Source of the DNA: Histidinibacterium aquaticum
GTDB taxonomy: Bacteria > Pseudomonadota > Alphaproteobacteria > Rhodobacterales > Rhodobacteraceae
Direction: 5' to 3'
NCBI RefSeq assembly: GCF_008710275.1
Contig: NZ_VYQE01000001.1
Span: 930,001 to 994,000, forward strand
DNA: 64,000 bases
Below, one piece after another: positions 15,805-24,199 of this stretch; positions within the stretch are counted from its first letter, which is position 1, and each line of letters opens with the position of its first letter. Position numbers and translations under genes: made by a program. The notes below the pieces were generated by a model that was given only the letters and a program-made list of their open reading frames with translations, did not search any database and was not told where the DNA came from.

Positions 15805-16414
15805 AGTGATCCCGGAAATCACCTCCGCCCCCGCGATCCTGCTTCTCTGGGCCGCGATCGGATACCTCGCAGGGTCGGTGCCCTTCGGCATCGTCTTCGC
15901 CTGGGTGTTCCGGCTGGGCGACCTGCGCCAGATCGGCTCGGGCAACATCGGGGCGACCAACGTCCTGCGGACGGGCAACAGGCTGGCGGCCCTGCTGACC
16001 CTCGTCATGGACAGCGGCAAGGGGGCCTTCGTCACGCTTGCGGCCCTCGGGGCGGCGGGCTGGGACGCGGCGCAGGTCGCGGCGCTCTTCTCGTTCCTCG
16101 GACACTGTTTCCCGGTCTGGCTGCGTTTCCGGGGCGGCAAGGGAGTGGCGACCTTCCTCGGCATCCTGATCGCGCTTTCGCCGGCGACGGGGGCCGCGGC
16201 CTGCGCCACCTGGCTCGTGGCGGCGGGCCTGACGCGGTACTCATCGGCGGGCGCGCTGGCGGCGGCGGTCCTCGCGCCGATCTGGGCGATCACGATGGCG
16301 CGCGGAGACTTGCTCATGCTTCTCGTCGCGCTGGCGTTCCTCGTTCTGTGGCGGCATCAGGGGAACATCACCCGCCTCATGGCGGGCACGGAACCCCGAA
16401 TCGGCCGGAAGTGA
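15797..16414 (+). CDS. plsY: Glycerol-3-phosphate acyltransferase (acyl-phosphate dependent)
   Basis: PlsY transfers an acyl group from acyl phosphate to glycerol 3-phosphate, the first step of phospholipid synthesis in the inner membrane. The 205-residue protein has the family blocks SGNIGATNVLRTG and FRGGKGVATFLG and about five to six membrane helices. It begins with GTG (15797), overlapping the CPBP gene. It is the last widely conserved enzyme of the pyrB cluster and is coupled (TGATG) to a short exported protein. Confidence 0.93.
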   Translation: MSEVIPEITSAPAILLLWAAIGYLAGSVPFGIVFAWVFRLGDLRQIGSGNIGATNVLRTGNRLAALLTLVMDSGKGAFVTLAALGAAGWDAAQVAALFSFLGHCFPVWLRFRGGKGVATFLGILIALSPATGAAACATWLVAAGLTRYSSAGALAAAVLAPIWAITMARGDLLMLLVALAFLVLWRHQGNITRLMAGTEPRIGRK

Positions 16415-16905
16415 TGCGTCGCCTCGCCTGTCTTGTTGCCAGCCTGCCCTTCACCGCCTCCCCCGCCCTCGCCCAGAGCGAACGGACGGCGGCTATCCTG
16501 GCCGAGGCTGAACGGCAGTGCCAGGAGATCGACGCCGGCGGCCTGACGGTGGAGCCGGGGGCGATCACCCAGGCCGATCTGGACGGCGACGGCGCGGCGG
16601 ACGACGAGGTCGTCAATTTCGCCGGGATCTTCTGCCAGTGGAACATGTCGCACTGGCACGGCACGGGCGGCGCGCCGATCCACTTCGTCATCGACGGACA
16701 ACGTTCCGAGAGCTGGTGGGCGAATAGCTGGGCCCGCGTGCAGTTCGACGACATGCCGGTGATCCTGCTGTCGCGGCACGGGAGCCTCTGCGACAACTAC
16801 GGCGCCTCGCCCTGCGTGCAGGCCATCGTTCCGACCGAGAACGGCTTCCAGGTCGTCGAGGACACCCGCTCTGAAGAGGCGACGCTGCGCGGCGCTAGCG
16901 AGTAA
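16414..16905 (+). CDS. Hypothetical exported protein
   Basis: The 163-residue product starts MRRLACLVASLPFTASPALA, a good signal peptide with cleavage near residue 20. The mature part contains ADLDGDGAADD, which resembles an EF-hand-like or FG-GAP calcium loop, and several cysteines that could pair in the periplasm. The ATG at 16414 overlaps the plsY stop. A longer frame starting upstream would lie inside plsY. It converges with, and overlaps by 11 bases, the GNAT gene on the other strand. Function is unknown. Confidence 0.7.
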   Translation: MRRLACLVASLPFTASPALAQSERTAAILAEAERQCQEIDAGGLTVEPGAITQADLDGDGAADDEVVNFAGIFCQWNMSHWHGTGGAPIHFVIDGQRSESWWANSWARVQFDDMPVILLSRHGSLCDNYGASPCVQAIVPTENGFQVVEDTRSEEATLRGASE

Positions 16906-17479
16906 GCTTCCGTACCATCATGGTCGTCCGGCCAAGCCCGCAGAGCAGGCTGAGCGCCGGGCGGATACGTCTCGACACAGCCACGAAGCCGCGCTCCTCG
17001 TAGAGAGCGCGGGCCCGGTCGTTGCCGGCCGCGACCTCCAGCCGAAGGCTGCTCCGCCCGAGGGTGACGGCCTCGCGCGCCAGCGCCTCGATGAGGGCCG
17101 TGCCGATACCCCGTCCGCGCCAGGCGGGGTCGACGAAGATGCCGTCGACCATGAGCTCGTCCCGCGCCGCGGGCCGCTCCAGCATGCGGAGCGCCAGGGC
17201 GCGCCACGCGGCGCCGAGCGGGCCGTAGACCGCGACGAGGTCCTGGTAGTCCCCCGCGACCAACGAGCCGAAGGCGGACTGGAACCCCGCCACGCCGACG
17301 AGCGCGTCGCTGTCGTCGAAGACGCAGAGGGCGTGCTGTGGCGAGGCGGAGATCGCGATGAAGTCCAGGGCCCGCCGTTCCGGCCCGAGCACGCGGCCGA
17401 GCTTCGGGCCGAAGGCTCCCCAGTAGAGTTCGGCGAGCCGAGGTCTGTCGTCCGGCCCGAAGCCGCGGCGGACGATCAC
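16895..17479 (-). CDS. GNAT-family N-acetyltransferase
   Basis: The 194-residue protein has the acetyl-CoA binding motif A as VDPAWRGRGIGTALIEAL and a C-terminal LYEERGFVAVSRR block, both typical of GNAT enzymes. The acceptor substrate is unknown. Its ATG overlaps the stop of the preceding mobA-linked gene by 4 bases, so the order mobA, mobA-linked gene, GNAT forms one minus-strand unit. Confidence 0.82.
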   Translation of the reverse strand: MIVRRGFGPDDRPRLAELYWGAFGPKLGRVLGPERRALDFIAISASPQHALCVFDDSDALVGVAGFQSAFGSLVAGDYQDLVAVYGPLGAAWRALALRMLERPAARDELMVDGIFVDPAWRGRGIGTALIEALAREAVTLGRSSLRLEVAAGNDRARALYEERGFVAVSRRIRPALSLLCGLGRTTMMVRKLTR

Positions 17480-18312
17480 GCCAGGGCCTCCGCGAGCGCG
17501 CCTTCGTGCCCGAGGCCCAGGATCCAGCCCTCCTCATCCCGAGGGACATCGAGCATCTGCTCGAGCCTCCCGTCGGGCTGCGCCGCGAGGGCGCGGGCGA
17601 GGCAGGAGACCTGCGCGCGGTCTCGGATCGTCTCGTCCGGGTTCGCCCGGGCAATCGCCTTCGCGATCAGAGAGGGCCAGACCTCGACCAGCGCGACGGG
17701 CCGGTCGAGCGGTTCGAAGGGCCAGACCGCGATCCGACCGGGGAAGCGGGTCCGCAGTCGCTCCAGGACCGGGAGGCCCATCAGGACCTGGCTGCCCACC
17801 GCCCCTGTATAGGCGAGCTGCCAGACCTCGAAGGCCCCGGGGGCCAGACGTTCCGCCTCGCGGCGGGGCTGTTTCCACCGGCAGGTCCGATCGGAGCCAC
17901 GCCGAGGCAGATCGGGTATCTCGCGCTTCAGGCCATTGCCCCAGAAGGGGCCGATGCCCGGGAAAATACGGTTGAGCGAGGCCGCGACATCGAAGCGGTT
18001 GTTCTGCTTCGGCGCGTCCTCGATACGCTCTTCCAGCCAGGACCAGAGCGCCAGCGGATCGTCACGCCCGGTGATTGCCCGGGCGAAACCGGCGGGGTAG
18101 CCGAAGGCGAAATCGAAGCAGAGCATGAGTCTGCGGTCCGTTGTGAGCGCGGCCTCGATGCGCTCGGTGAGCCAGCTCTCGGCCAGGGCGCGGTTGCGGC
18201 AGTAGACCGGCTCTTCGCCGGCAGCCCCGATCCAGATCGCGTCGGCCTCGGGCCGTGGCCCGGTGTCGTTCCCTGCGGACCAGTCGACCACGACGATCTC
18301 GTCCCAGCTCAC
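17476..18312 (-). CDS. mobA-linked conserved protein of unknown function
   Basis: The 278-residue protein starts with GTG, which overlaps the mobA stop (GTGA). The N terminus (DEIVVVDWSAGNDTG) and the LMLCFDFAFGYP block recall RNase H/actin-like folds such as DUF429, but this is a weak impression. Proteins in this position in related bacteria are often labelled molybdopterin guanine dinucleotide synthesis, purely from neighbourhood. A much longer reading frame upstream (to 19527) is an artefact running antisense to azlC and through mobA in another frame. Confidence 0.68.
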   Translation of the reverse strand: MSWDEIVVVDWSAGNDTGPRPEADAIWIGAAGEEPVYCRNRALAESWLTERIEAALTTDRRLMLCFDFAFGYPAGFARAITGRDDPLALWSWLEERIEDAPKQNNRFDVAASLNRIFPGIGPFWGNGLKREIPDLPRRGSDRTCRWKQPRREAERLAPGAFEVWQLAYTGAVGSQVLMGLPVLERLRTRFPGRIAVWPFEPLDRPVALVEVWPSLIAKAIARANPDETIRDRAQVSCLARALAAQPDGRLEQMLDVPRDEEGWILGLGHEGALAEALA

Positions 18313-18899
18313 GCGGCCCCCTCCTCGGCGAGGGCTTCCGCCCGGGCGAGATCCTCGGGCGTGTTCACGTTGAAGAAGGCGCGGTCGTCGTCGAACTCGG
18401 CGCGCGCTGCGCCTGCGGCATCGGCGAAAGCCATCAGCCGCCGGTCCCCCGCATCGAGCCTCTCCCGAAGCAGAGGGGCCAGTGCAACCGCCCAGAGTCC
18501 GCAGGTCGGATGATCCCGGCCACCCGAATGAGCGATGGCGACGGGGCCGGCCCGTCTCAGGCGCGGGACCAGGTCGGCGGGCAGGAACGGCGTGTCGGCG
18601 GGGGCCGTGACGAGGGCGTCGGCCCCCTGCCCGCGCGCCCAGTCGAGCCCCGCGAGGACCCCGGCCAGCGGACCGCGGTCCGGTGTCTCGTCGGGCATAA
18701 CGGGAAGGCCCAAATCGGCGAACCGCTCGGGCGCCCCGTTGGCGGAGAGGGCGAGCCCGGCGACCTGCGGCTCCAGCCGCTGGATCACCCGCACCAGAAG
18801 GCTCACGCCGGAGATCTCGAGCCGGCCCTTGTCGCCGCCGCCCATCCGGCGGGCTGTCCCGCCCGCGAGGATCACTCCCGAGATCTGCATGTCCGCCAT
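18309..18899 (-). CDS. mobA: Molybdenum cofactor guanylyltransferase
   Basis: MobA attaches GMP from GTP to molybdopterin, giving the guanine dinucleotide cofactor used by DMSO-reductase-type enzymes. The 196-residue protein has the nucleotide-binding start ISGVILAGGTARRMGGGDKG, the TPDRGPLAGVLAGL block, and VTAPADTPFLP with its metal-binding aspartate. It is the first gene of a three-gene minus-strand unit and is divergent from azlC. The start at 18899 is preferred; an internal ATG at 18890 is also possible. Confidence 0.93.
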   Translation of the reverse strand: MADMQISGVILAGGTARRMGGGDKGRLEISGVSLLVRVIQRLEPQVAGLALSANGAPERFADLGLPVMPDETPDRGPLAGVLAGLDWARGQGADALVTAPADTPFLPADLVPRLRRAGPVAIAHSGGRDHPTCGLWAVALAPLLRERLDAGDRRLMAFADAAGAARAEFDDDRAFFNVNTPEDLARAEALAEEGAA

Positions 18900-18957
18900 G
18901 CGATTGCCATTCCTCCGCGGCGGGACTAGGCCGACGCAAAGAGCCTAATCGAGCCGG

Positions 18958-19665
18958 GTGACCGCGACCATGCCGAAATCCGAAGCGCTGCGCGGCCTGC
19001 GGGACGCGGCGCCCTTCCTCATCGTGATCGCGCCTTTCGGGATGCTCTTCGGGGTGGTGGCGACCGAGGCCGGGCTGCCGATCGCGCAGACCATGGCGAT
19101 GACCATGCTGGTGATCGCGGGCGCGTCGCAGTTCACCGCCCTTCAGTTGATGACCGACGGGGCGGGTGTCTTCCTCGCGCTGGCTGGCGCTCTCGCGGTC
19201 AACCTGCGGATGGCGATGTATTCCGCGGCGCTCGCACCGCACCTCGGGCCAGCGCCGTTCTGGCAACGGGCGCTCTGCGGCTATTTCAACTTCGACCAGT
19301 CCTATGCCCTGTCGGTCGCGCGCTACGAGGCGCAGCCGGCGCTGCCGCTGCCATCTAAGGTCGCCTACTTCCTCGGGGTGGCCCTGCCGATCGCGACGCT
19401 CTGGACGGGCATGACCCTCTTCGGGGCGCTGGTCGGAGGCCGTATCCCGGAGGCCTTCGCCCTCGACTTCGCCCTGCCGATCACCTTCATCTCGCTCATC
19501 GCGCCGATGCTGAAGACGCTGGCCCATGTCGCCGCGGCGCTGACCTCAGTCGTGCTGGCGCTGGCACTGGCATGGCTGCCCTCGGGCTTCGGCCTCCTGA
19601 TCGCGGCGGCCTGCGCGATGGTCGCGGGCGCGGTGGTCGAGACACTCATGGTGCGACCGGCATGA
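18958..19665 (+). CDS. azlC: AzlC-family branched-chain amino acid exporter, large subunit
   Basis: The protein of about 235 residues is hydrophobic with some six membrane helices and the AzlC signature FGMLFGVVATEAGL, followed by GASQFTALQL. With AzlD it exports branched-chain amino acids across the inner membrane. The frame opens at a GTG (18958); an in-frame ATG at 18970 is the alternative, and neither has a strong ribosome-binding site. It overlaps azlD by 4 bases. Confidence 0.9.
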   Translation: MTATMPKSEALRGLRDAAPFLIVIAPFGMLFGVVATEAGLPIAQTMAMTMLVIAGASQFTALQLMTDGAGVFLALAGALAVNLRMAMYSAALAPHLGPAPFWQRALCGYFNFDQSYALSVARYEAQPALPLPSKVAYFLGVALPIATLWTGMTLFGALVGGRIPEAFALDFALPITFISLIAPMLKTLAHVAAALTSVVLALALAWLPSGFGLLIAAACAMVAGAVVETLMVRPA

Positions 19666-19985
19666 CAACGGCGGAAGTCTGGCTCCTCATCGCGCTGCTC
19701 GGCGTCGGTACATTCGCGATCCGGCTGTCTTTCCTCGGCCTGATTGGCGGGAGGGAACTTCCGCCCTGGGTCCTGCGGCTGCTGCGCTACACGCCGGTCG
19801 CGGTCATTCCAGGGATGGTCGCGCCGCTCGTGCTCTGGCCCGACGCGACCGGTGGAGAGCCGGATCCGGCCCGCCTCGCGGCCGCGGGTGCGACGCTTCT
19901 GGCAGGGCTCTGGACGAAGAACGTCCTGATCGCGATCGGGACCGGGGCGGCGGTACTCTACGCCGGGATCTGGCTTACCGGCTAG
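19662..19985 (+). CDS. azlD: AzlD-family branched-chain amino acid exporter, small subunit
   Basis: The 107-residue hydrophobic protein has about three to four helices and the AzlD features GTFAIRLSFL and LRLLRYTPVAVIPGMV. Its ATG overlaps the azlC stop, so it is the coupled partner. The start at 19662 was chosen because the longer upstream frame lies inside azlC. Its last 11 bases overlap the end of the convergent lipoprotein gene. Confidence 0.88.
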   Translation: MTTAEVWLLIALLGVGTFAIRLSFLGLIGGRELPPWVLRLLRYTPVAVIPGMVAPLVLWPDATGGEPDPARLAAAGATLLAGLWTKNVLIAIGTGAAVLYAGIWLTG

Positions 19986-20616
19986 CGTCGCTCAGCCGGA
20001 AGTCCTCGGCGGCCGCCGTCTTGTCGTCGCTGTCGTTCTCCCGGTACTCCCGAGAGGAGACGCGCGGACGGCGGGCTAACTGGTCGGAAAGTCGATCGGG
20101 CCAGAGCGTCACGTTGATGTCGCCGAACCCGGGAACAGCCTTGAGGATGCGCGAGGTGGCGGTGGTGCACTGTGCCTTGGGCACCGCGCCGTAGGACAGC
20201 GCGTTGCGCAGCGCGACTTCGGCCTGCTGCGCGTCAACGGGAAGATCCTGCCGCAGGACGTAATAGCTCTGCCGCGCGTGGTAGCGGGCGTAAAAATCCT
20301 CGATCTCCGGCGTGATGCCGAAGTGGACGTCATTGTTCTCGGGCACGAGGTAGCCCCAGGGCTGCTCCGCCACGTCGCCGCCGAAGGTGCCCGCGGGATC
20401 GAAGATCACGCGCTGGCTGGCGTTGATCATCAGGCCCGTGTGCATGCCGTTGCCGTTGCTGACGTTCTTCATGGTGAAGAGCGACAGCATGGGAGGCCCG
20501 GGATGCACGTAGGCCCGGCTGTCCAGCACGCTCTGCGGCGTCGACACCGGTTCCGCCGCGCCGCAGGCGCTGAGTCCGAGCGCCGAGGCGCCGAGAAGGA
20601 AGACGCGGCGATCCAT
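19975..20616 (-). CDS. Putative lipoprotein of unknown function
   Basis: The 213-residue protein begins MDRRVFLLGASALGLSACG, a signal peptide ending in a lipobox with the acylated cysteine at residue 18. The rest is soluble, without a domain I recognise; a segment MHTGLMINASQRVIFDPAGTF hints at a permuted papain-like (NlpC/P60 or DUF4105-type) fold with a His and a later Cys (KAQCTTATS), but this is speculative. It follows the oxidase subunit IV gene by only 5 bases and is probably co-transcribed with it. Confidence 0.72.
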   Translation of the reverse strand: MDRRVFLLGASALGLSACGAAEPVSTPQSVLDSRAYVHPGPPMLSLFTMKNVSNGNGMHTGLMINASQRVIFDPAGTFGGDVAEQPWGYLVPENNDVHFGITPEIEDFYARYHARQSYYVLRQDLPVDAQQAEVALRNALSYGAVPKAQCTTATSRILKAVPGFGDINVTLWPDRLSDQLARRPRVSSREYRENDSDDKTAAAEDFRLSDASR

Positions 20617-20621
20617 GTGTC

Positions 20622-20756
20622 CTACGCGTTCAGCAGCGCGAGGAAGATCAGAGACACGATGATGATGATGCCGCCACGGGTCACCATCTTCACGAAGCCC
20701 TCGAAGGTCTTCTCCTGGTCCTCGATGTTCATGTCGCCGTGCTTGTGCTCTGCCAT
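20622..20756 (-). CDS. aa3-type cytochrome c oxidase subunit IV
   Basis: This 44-residue protein (start MAEHKHGDMNIEDQEKTFEG) has one C-terminal membrane helix (IIIIVSLIFLALL). It matches the small bacterial subunit IV of aa3-type cytochrome c oxidase found in Rhodobacter and Paracoccus. A longer frame would start at 20819, but the 20756 start matches the family exactly. The large oxidase subunits are not in this window, so this subunit is encoded apart from them. Confidence 0.85.
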   Translation of the reverse strand: MAEHKHGDMNIEDQEKTFEGFVKMVTRGGIIIIVSLIFLALLNA

Positions 20757-20828
20757 GTGCCTGTTCCTGAATGGGCGTCCGGCGGTGGGATAGACGATGC
20801 GCGCGCCCGTGTCACCCACACGAAAACG

Positions 20829-21290
20829 TCACTCTGTCGCAGCCCCCTCCTCGAGCTCGCGCGCGAGCCGGAAGCCGATGCGGACCGCCTCCGGCCGGTC
20901 CACCTTCTTGGGAAGGGCGCGGAGCAGGACGTTCAACTGGGCGACGTGCTGCACCACCTGCGTCCGCGCGCCCGACGGATCGGAGCCGTAGAAGGTCACG
21001 ATGTCGGGGTCGAAATAGCCGAGCCCCTCGATCCGGATGATGCCGGCATCGCCGCCGGTGAATCCCATCGCGACCTCTTGCTCGGCGTCGAGCCCCTTTT
21101 CGAAATTGCGGATGTAGACGATGAGCCGCTCGTAGGCCCAGCGCGCCGCGCTCTTTCCCCGGGCCGCTTCCGTAAGCGCCCTGGGAACCTCGATCTCGCT
21201 CTGGCCGGGGGCGGTATGGACTTCGCGGACCTGCGGCAGGACGGCGCGCTCCTCGAACTCGGCGGTGGTGTGAATCTCGTCTTCCATCAT
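20829..21290 (-). CDS. DUF6173-like conserved protein
   Basis: The 153-residue soluble protein contains the segment WAYERLIVYIRNFEKGLD followed by GYFDPDIVTFYG. I associate this with DUF6173, an uncharacterised family common in Rhodobacteraceae. There is no signal peptide or membrane segment. Two adjacent ATG codons (21290 and 21287) could serve as start. It lies 72 bases upstream of the oxidase subunit IV gene on the same strand. Function is unknown. Confidence 0.72.
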   Translation of the reverse strand: MMEDEIHTTAEFEERAVLPQVREVHTAPGQSEIEVPRALTEAARGKSAARWAYERLIVYIRNFEKGLDAEQEVAMGFTGGDAGIIRIEGLGYFDPDIVTFYGSDPSGARTQVVQHVAQLNVLLRALPKKVDRPEAVRIGFRLARELEEGAATE

Positions 21291-21347
21291 CCGGGGTAGC
21301 GTAGACGCGGACCCGTCCGCGTCAATCGGACCCGCGGAATGCCGCCG

Positions 21348-22385
21348 CTAGCGAACGGCCCGGAACCGCCAGACGTCGCCGTCCTTTTCGCGCGTGGCGC
21401 GGCCCGCGTGCCAGAGGTGGAGGCAATGGGCATAGGCCTCCCCCAGCGCGAGACCGTATTCCCCGCCCGACACCTCGCGCCGGAAGAGCGGCAGGAAGCA
21501 TTCGCCGGCCGCGCGGGGCTCGGAGAGGTGGGCCTCCAGCCTGCCGAGCGCGGCGTGGTGGTTTTCTTCCATCTGCCGAAGACGGTCGGTCAGGCCGCGA
21601 TAGGGCAGCTTGTGTCCGGGCAGCACGAGCTGCGACTCCGTCGCATGGCCCGCGAACCGCCGACAGGACTCGATCCAGTCGGACACCGGATCCGCCTCCG
21701 GCTCGGTGGCATAGACGCTGAGGTTCGGAGAGATTCCCGGCAGGAACTGGTCGCCGCCGATCACCAGCGGCGTATCCCTGTCCCATAGCGTGACATGATC
21801 GGGCGCGTGGCCGCCGCCCAGACGCACGTCCCAGCGCCGGCCGCCGATCTCGACGCACTCTCCCTCTTCCAAGCGGCGTAAGCCGAGCGGTAGGGGCGCG
21901 ACGATGTCGGCGAAGTTGAACGGACGATCCTCGACCCTCGCGGCGTAGACCTCCTCCGACATGCCCGCGCCCCGGTAGAAGGCGAGCGTCTCCTCGGGCC
22001 AACTCTCCTGTTCGTCGAGCACGAGCATCCGGGCCATGAGGTAGGCCGTGCGCGAGCTCCAGAGCCGCGCGCCGCGCTCCGCGAACCATCCGGCCAGGCC
22101 CACGTGGTCGGGGTGGTGATGGGTGACGAGCACCCTAAGCACCGGCCTGCCGCCCAGCGGCGCGGCCAGCAGCCGTTCCCAGATCGCGCGGCTGCGCCCG
22201 CTGTCCATCCCGGTATCGACGATGGTCCAGCCGTCGCCCTCGTCCAGGGCATAGACGTTGACGTGGTCGAGCTTCATCGGAAGCGGCAGCCGCATCCAGA
22301 GGATACCCTCGGCCACCTCGATGGCTTCGCCATCACCGGGCGGTGTCTCCCAGGGGAATGTCAGCCCTGTCGGTCCGTCCTTCAC
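21348..22385 (-). CDS. MBL-fold metallo-hydrolase
   Basis: The 345-residue protein has the metallo-beta-lactamase fold zinc motif THHHPDHVG, a GGHAPDHVTLWD block with the third histidine, and VLPGHKLPYRG near the C terminus. Members related to this group hydrolyse thioesters, lactones or glutathione conjugates. It starts with GTG, overlapping the stop of the acyl-CoA dehydrogenase (GTGA). The coupling suggests it acts on a product of that enzyme, perhaps an acyl thioester; that is inference. Confidence 0.86.
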   Translation of the reverse strand: MKDGPTGLTFPWETPPGDGEAIEVAEGILWMRLPLPMKLDHVNVYALDEGDGWTIVDTGMDSGRSRAIWERLLAAPLGGRPVLRVLVTHHHPDHVGLAGWFAERGARLWSSRTAYLMARMLVLDEQESWPEETLAFYRGAGMSEEVYAARVEDRPFNFADIVAPLPLGLRRLEEGECVEIGGRRWDVRLGGGHAPDHVTLWDRDTPLVIGGDQFLPGISPNLSVYATEPEADPVSDWIESCRRFAGHATESQLVLPGHKLPYRGLTDRLRQMEENHHAALGRLEAHLSEPRAAGECFLPLFRREVSGGEYGLALGEAYAHCLHLWHAGRATREKDGDVWRFRAVR

Positions 22386-24079
22386 GCCGCCAGCTCGCCC
22401 GCCTCGAGCGCAAGGACCGCCGCGCCCTCCGAGACGCCTGCCAGCAGCGAGGCATGCTCGGGGAGGATGGTCCGGATGTAGAACTCGGCCAGCCGCAGCC
22501 GCGCGGCATCGCCGTGAACGGCGGCGGCCAGGTGGGCGTGCCCGCCCAGCACGAGTGCGAAAGCCCGCAGGTAGGGCACGGCGACCGCGAAGCGCGCCTC
22601 GAGGTCGGCGGCCACCAGGGCCTCGGTCGCCTCCCGCAGGGTCTCCGCGGCCTCGTAGACGGCATGGGCGAGATCCGGCGCGCTGGACTTGGCGGCCTCG
22701 GCCCCCTCGCAGATCTCGTCGGTCAGAGCGAAGGCCGCCTCGCCCCCGTCCTTCATCTTGCGGCCCACGAGGTCCATCGCCTGAATACCGTTCGTGCCCT
22801 CGTAGATGGCGGTGACCCGCACGTCCCGCAGGAACTGCGCGGCGCCGGTCTCCTCGACGAAGCCCATGCCGCCATGCACCTGGATGCCCGTGTCGGCGGC
22901 CGCGATCCCGGTCTCGGTCCCGAAGGCCTTGGCGATGGGCGTGAGCAGGGCGGCACGCGCCGCCTGCGCCGCGCTGCCCGTGGCGGTCTCCATGTCGATG
23001 GCGCCCGCACACATCAGAGCGATGGCCCGCGCGGCAAAGGTCTCGGCGCGCATGGTCGCGAGCATCCGCTTCACGTCGGCATGTTCGACGATGGCGCCCG
23101 TCCCGGCGGCCTTGCCCTGCTTGCGGTCCCGCGCCCAGGCCGCGGCCTGCTGGAAGGCCGCCTCGGCGACGCCGATCCCCTGCGTGCCGACGCCGAGGCG
23201 CGCGTTGTTCATCATGGTGAACATCGCCGCCATGCCGCCGTTCTCCCGGCCGACGAGCCAGCCGGTCGCGCCCTCGTACTCCATCACCGCCGTCGGCGAG
23301 CCGTGCAGGCCGAGCTTGTGCTCCAGGCTCACGACCTTCAGCGTGTTCCGCTCGCCCGGCCGGCCCTCCGCATCGGGCAGGTACTTCGGCACCACGAAGA
23401 GCGAAATGCCCTTGGTCCCCTCCGGCGCACCGGGAAGGCGCGCCAGGACGAGATGGCAGACGTTCTCGGCGAAGTCCGTATCGCCCCAGGTTATGTAGAT
23501 CTTCTGACCGGTCACCGCGTAGGTCCCGTCGCCCCTAGGCTCGGCGCGAGTGCGCAGCGCGCCCACGTCCGAGCCGGCCTGCGGTTCGGTCAGGTTCATC
23601 GTGCCGGACCACTCGCCCGACACCAGCTTCGGCAGGTAGAGCGCCTTGATCTCGTCGCTGGCATGGGCCTCCAGCGCCTCGATCTGGCCCTGCGACATGA
23701 GCGGAGCGAGCTGCAGGGCGAGGCAGGCACCCGACATCATGTCGTTGACCGCGGTGGTGAGCAGCATCGGAAGGCCGAGGCCGCCATGCTCGGGAGAGGC
23801 AGAGATGCCGATCCAGCCGCCCTCGGAGATCGCGCGCCATCCGTCACCGAAACCTTCAGGGGTGCGGACCACGCCGTTCTCGAGCCGGGCCGGGTCGGCG
23901 TCGCCCTTGCGGTTCAGCGGCGCCAGCACCTCGTCGCACATGCGCGCCGCCTCGGTAAGGATCGCGTCGACCATGTCCGGCGTCGCTTCGGCGAACCGCT
24001 CGGTCCCCGCAACGCGGTCGAGGCCGGCGACATGCTCCAGCAGGAAGCGAAGCTCGGATACGGGGGCGGCATAGGTCAT
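22382..24079 (-). CDS. Acyl-CoA dehydrogenase (long form, DmdC-like)
   Basis: The 565-residue flavoprotein oxidises an acyl-CoA to the enoyl-CoA. Family signatures are MNLTEPQAGSDVGAL, YITWGDTDFAEN, GMGFVEETGAAQFLRD and IYEGTNGIQAMD, the last with the catalytic glutamate. Its length and extra C-terminal domain place it with the long acyl-CoA dehydrogenases that include DmdC, the methylthiopropanoyl-CoA dehydrogenase of roseobacters. The exact substrate cannot be assigned. The start at 24079 has a GGAG ribosome-binding site. It is coupled to the MBL hydrolase and divergent from the Sua5 gene. Confidence 0.9.
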   Translation of the reverse strand: MTYAAPVSELRFLLEHVAGLDRVAGTERFAEATPDMVDAILTEAARMCDEVLAPLNRKGDADPARLENGVVRTPEGFGDGWRAISEGGWIGISASPEHGGLGLPMLLTTAVNDMMSGACLALQLAPLMSQGQIEALEAHASDEIKALYLPKLVSGEWSGTMNLTEPQAGSDVGALRTRAEPRGDGTYAVTGQKIYITWGDTDFAENVCHLVLARLPGAPEGTKGISLFVVPKYLPDAEGRPGERNTLKVVSLEHKLGLHGSPTAVMEYEGATGWLVGRENGGMAAMFTMMNNARLGVGTQGIGVAEAAFQQAAAWARDRKQGKAAGTGAIVEHADVKRMLATMRAETFAARAIALMCAGAIDMETATGSAAQAARAALLTPIAKAFGTETGIAAADTGIQVHGGMGFVEETGAAQFLRDVRVTAIYEGTNGIQAMDLVGRKMKDGGEAAFALTDEICEGAEAAKSSAPDLAHAVYEAAETLREATEALVAADLEARFAVAVPYLRAFALVLGGHAHLAAAVHGDAARLRLAEFYIRTILPEHASLLAGVSEGAAVLALEAGELAA

Positions 24080-24199
24080 GAAAATCAACTCCGGGGGCCA
24101 CGCGGCTTGGCAGCGCCCGCGCGGAGCGGTATCCGGGCCGGGCGCGGTGCCCACAGGGTGATCCGCTGCCCCGGCCCGCCGCAACCGAAACGCCACGTC

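Noticed and set aside
18313-19527. Long N-terminal extension of the mobA-linked protein
   Set aside because: It runs through mobA in another frame and antisense to azlC, with Arg/Gly-rich low-complexity sequence. The GTG at 18312 coupled to mobA is a better start.
22343-24199. Plus-strand open frame extending the Sua5 gene far upstream
   Set aside because: It is antisense to the acyl-CoA dehydrogenase gene. The Sua5 domain starts at 24200, so the upstream part is a shadow.
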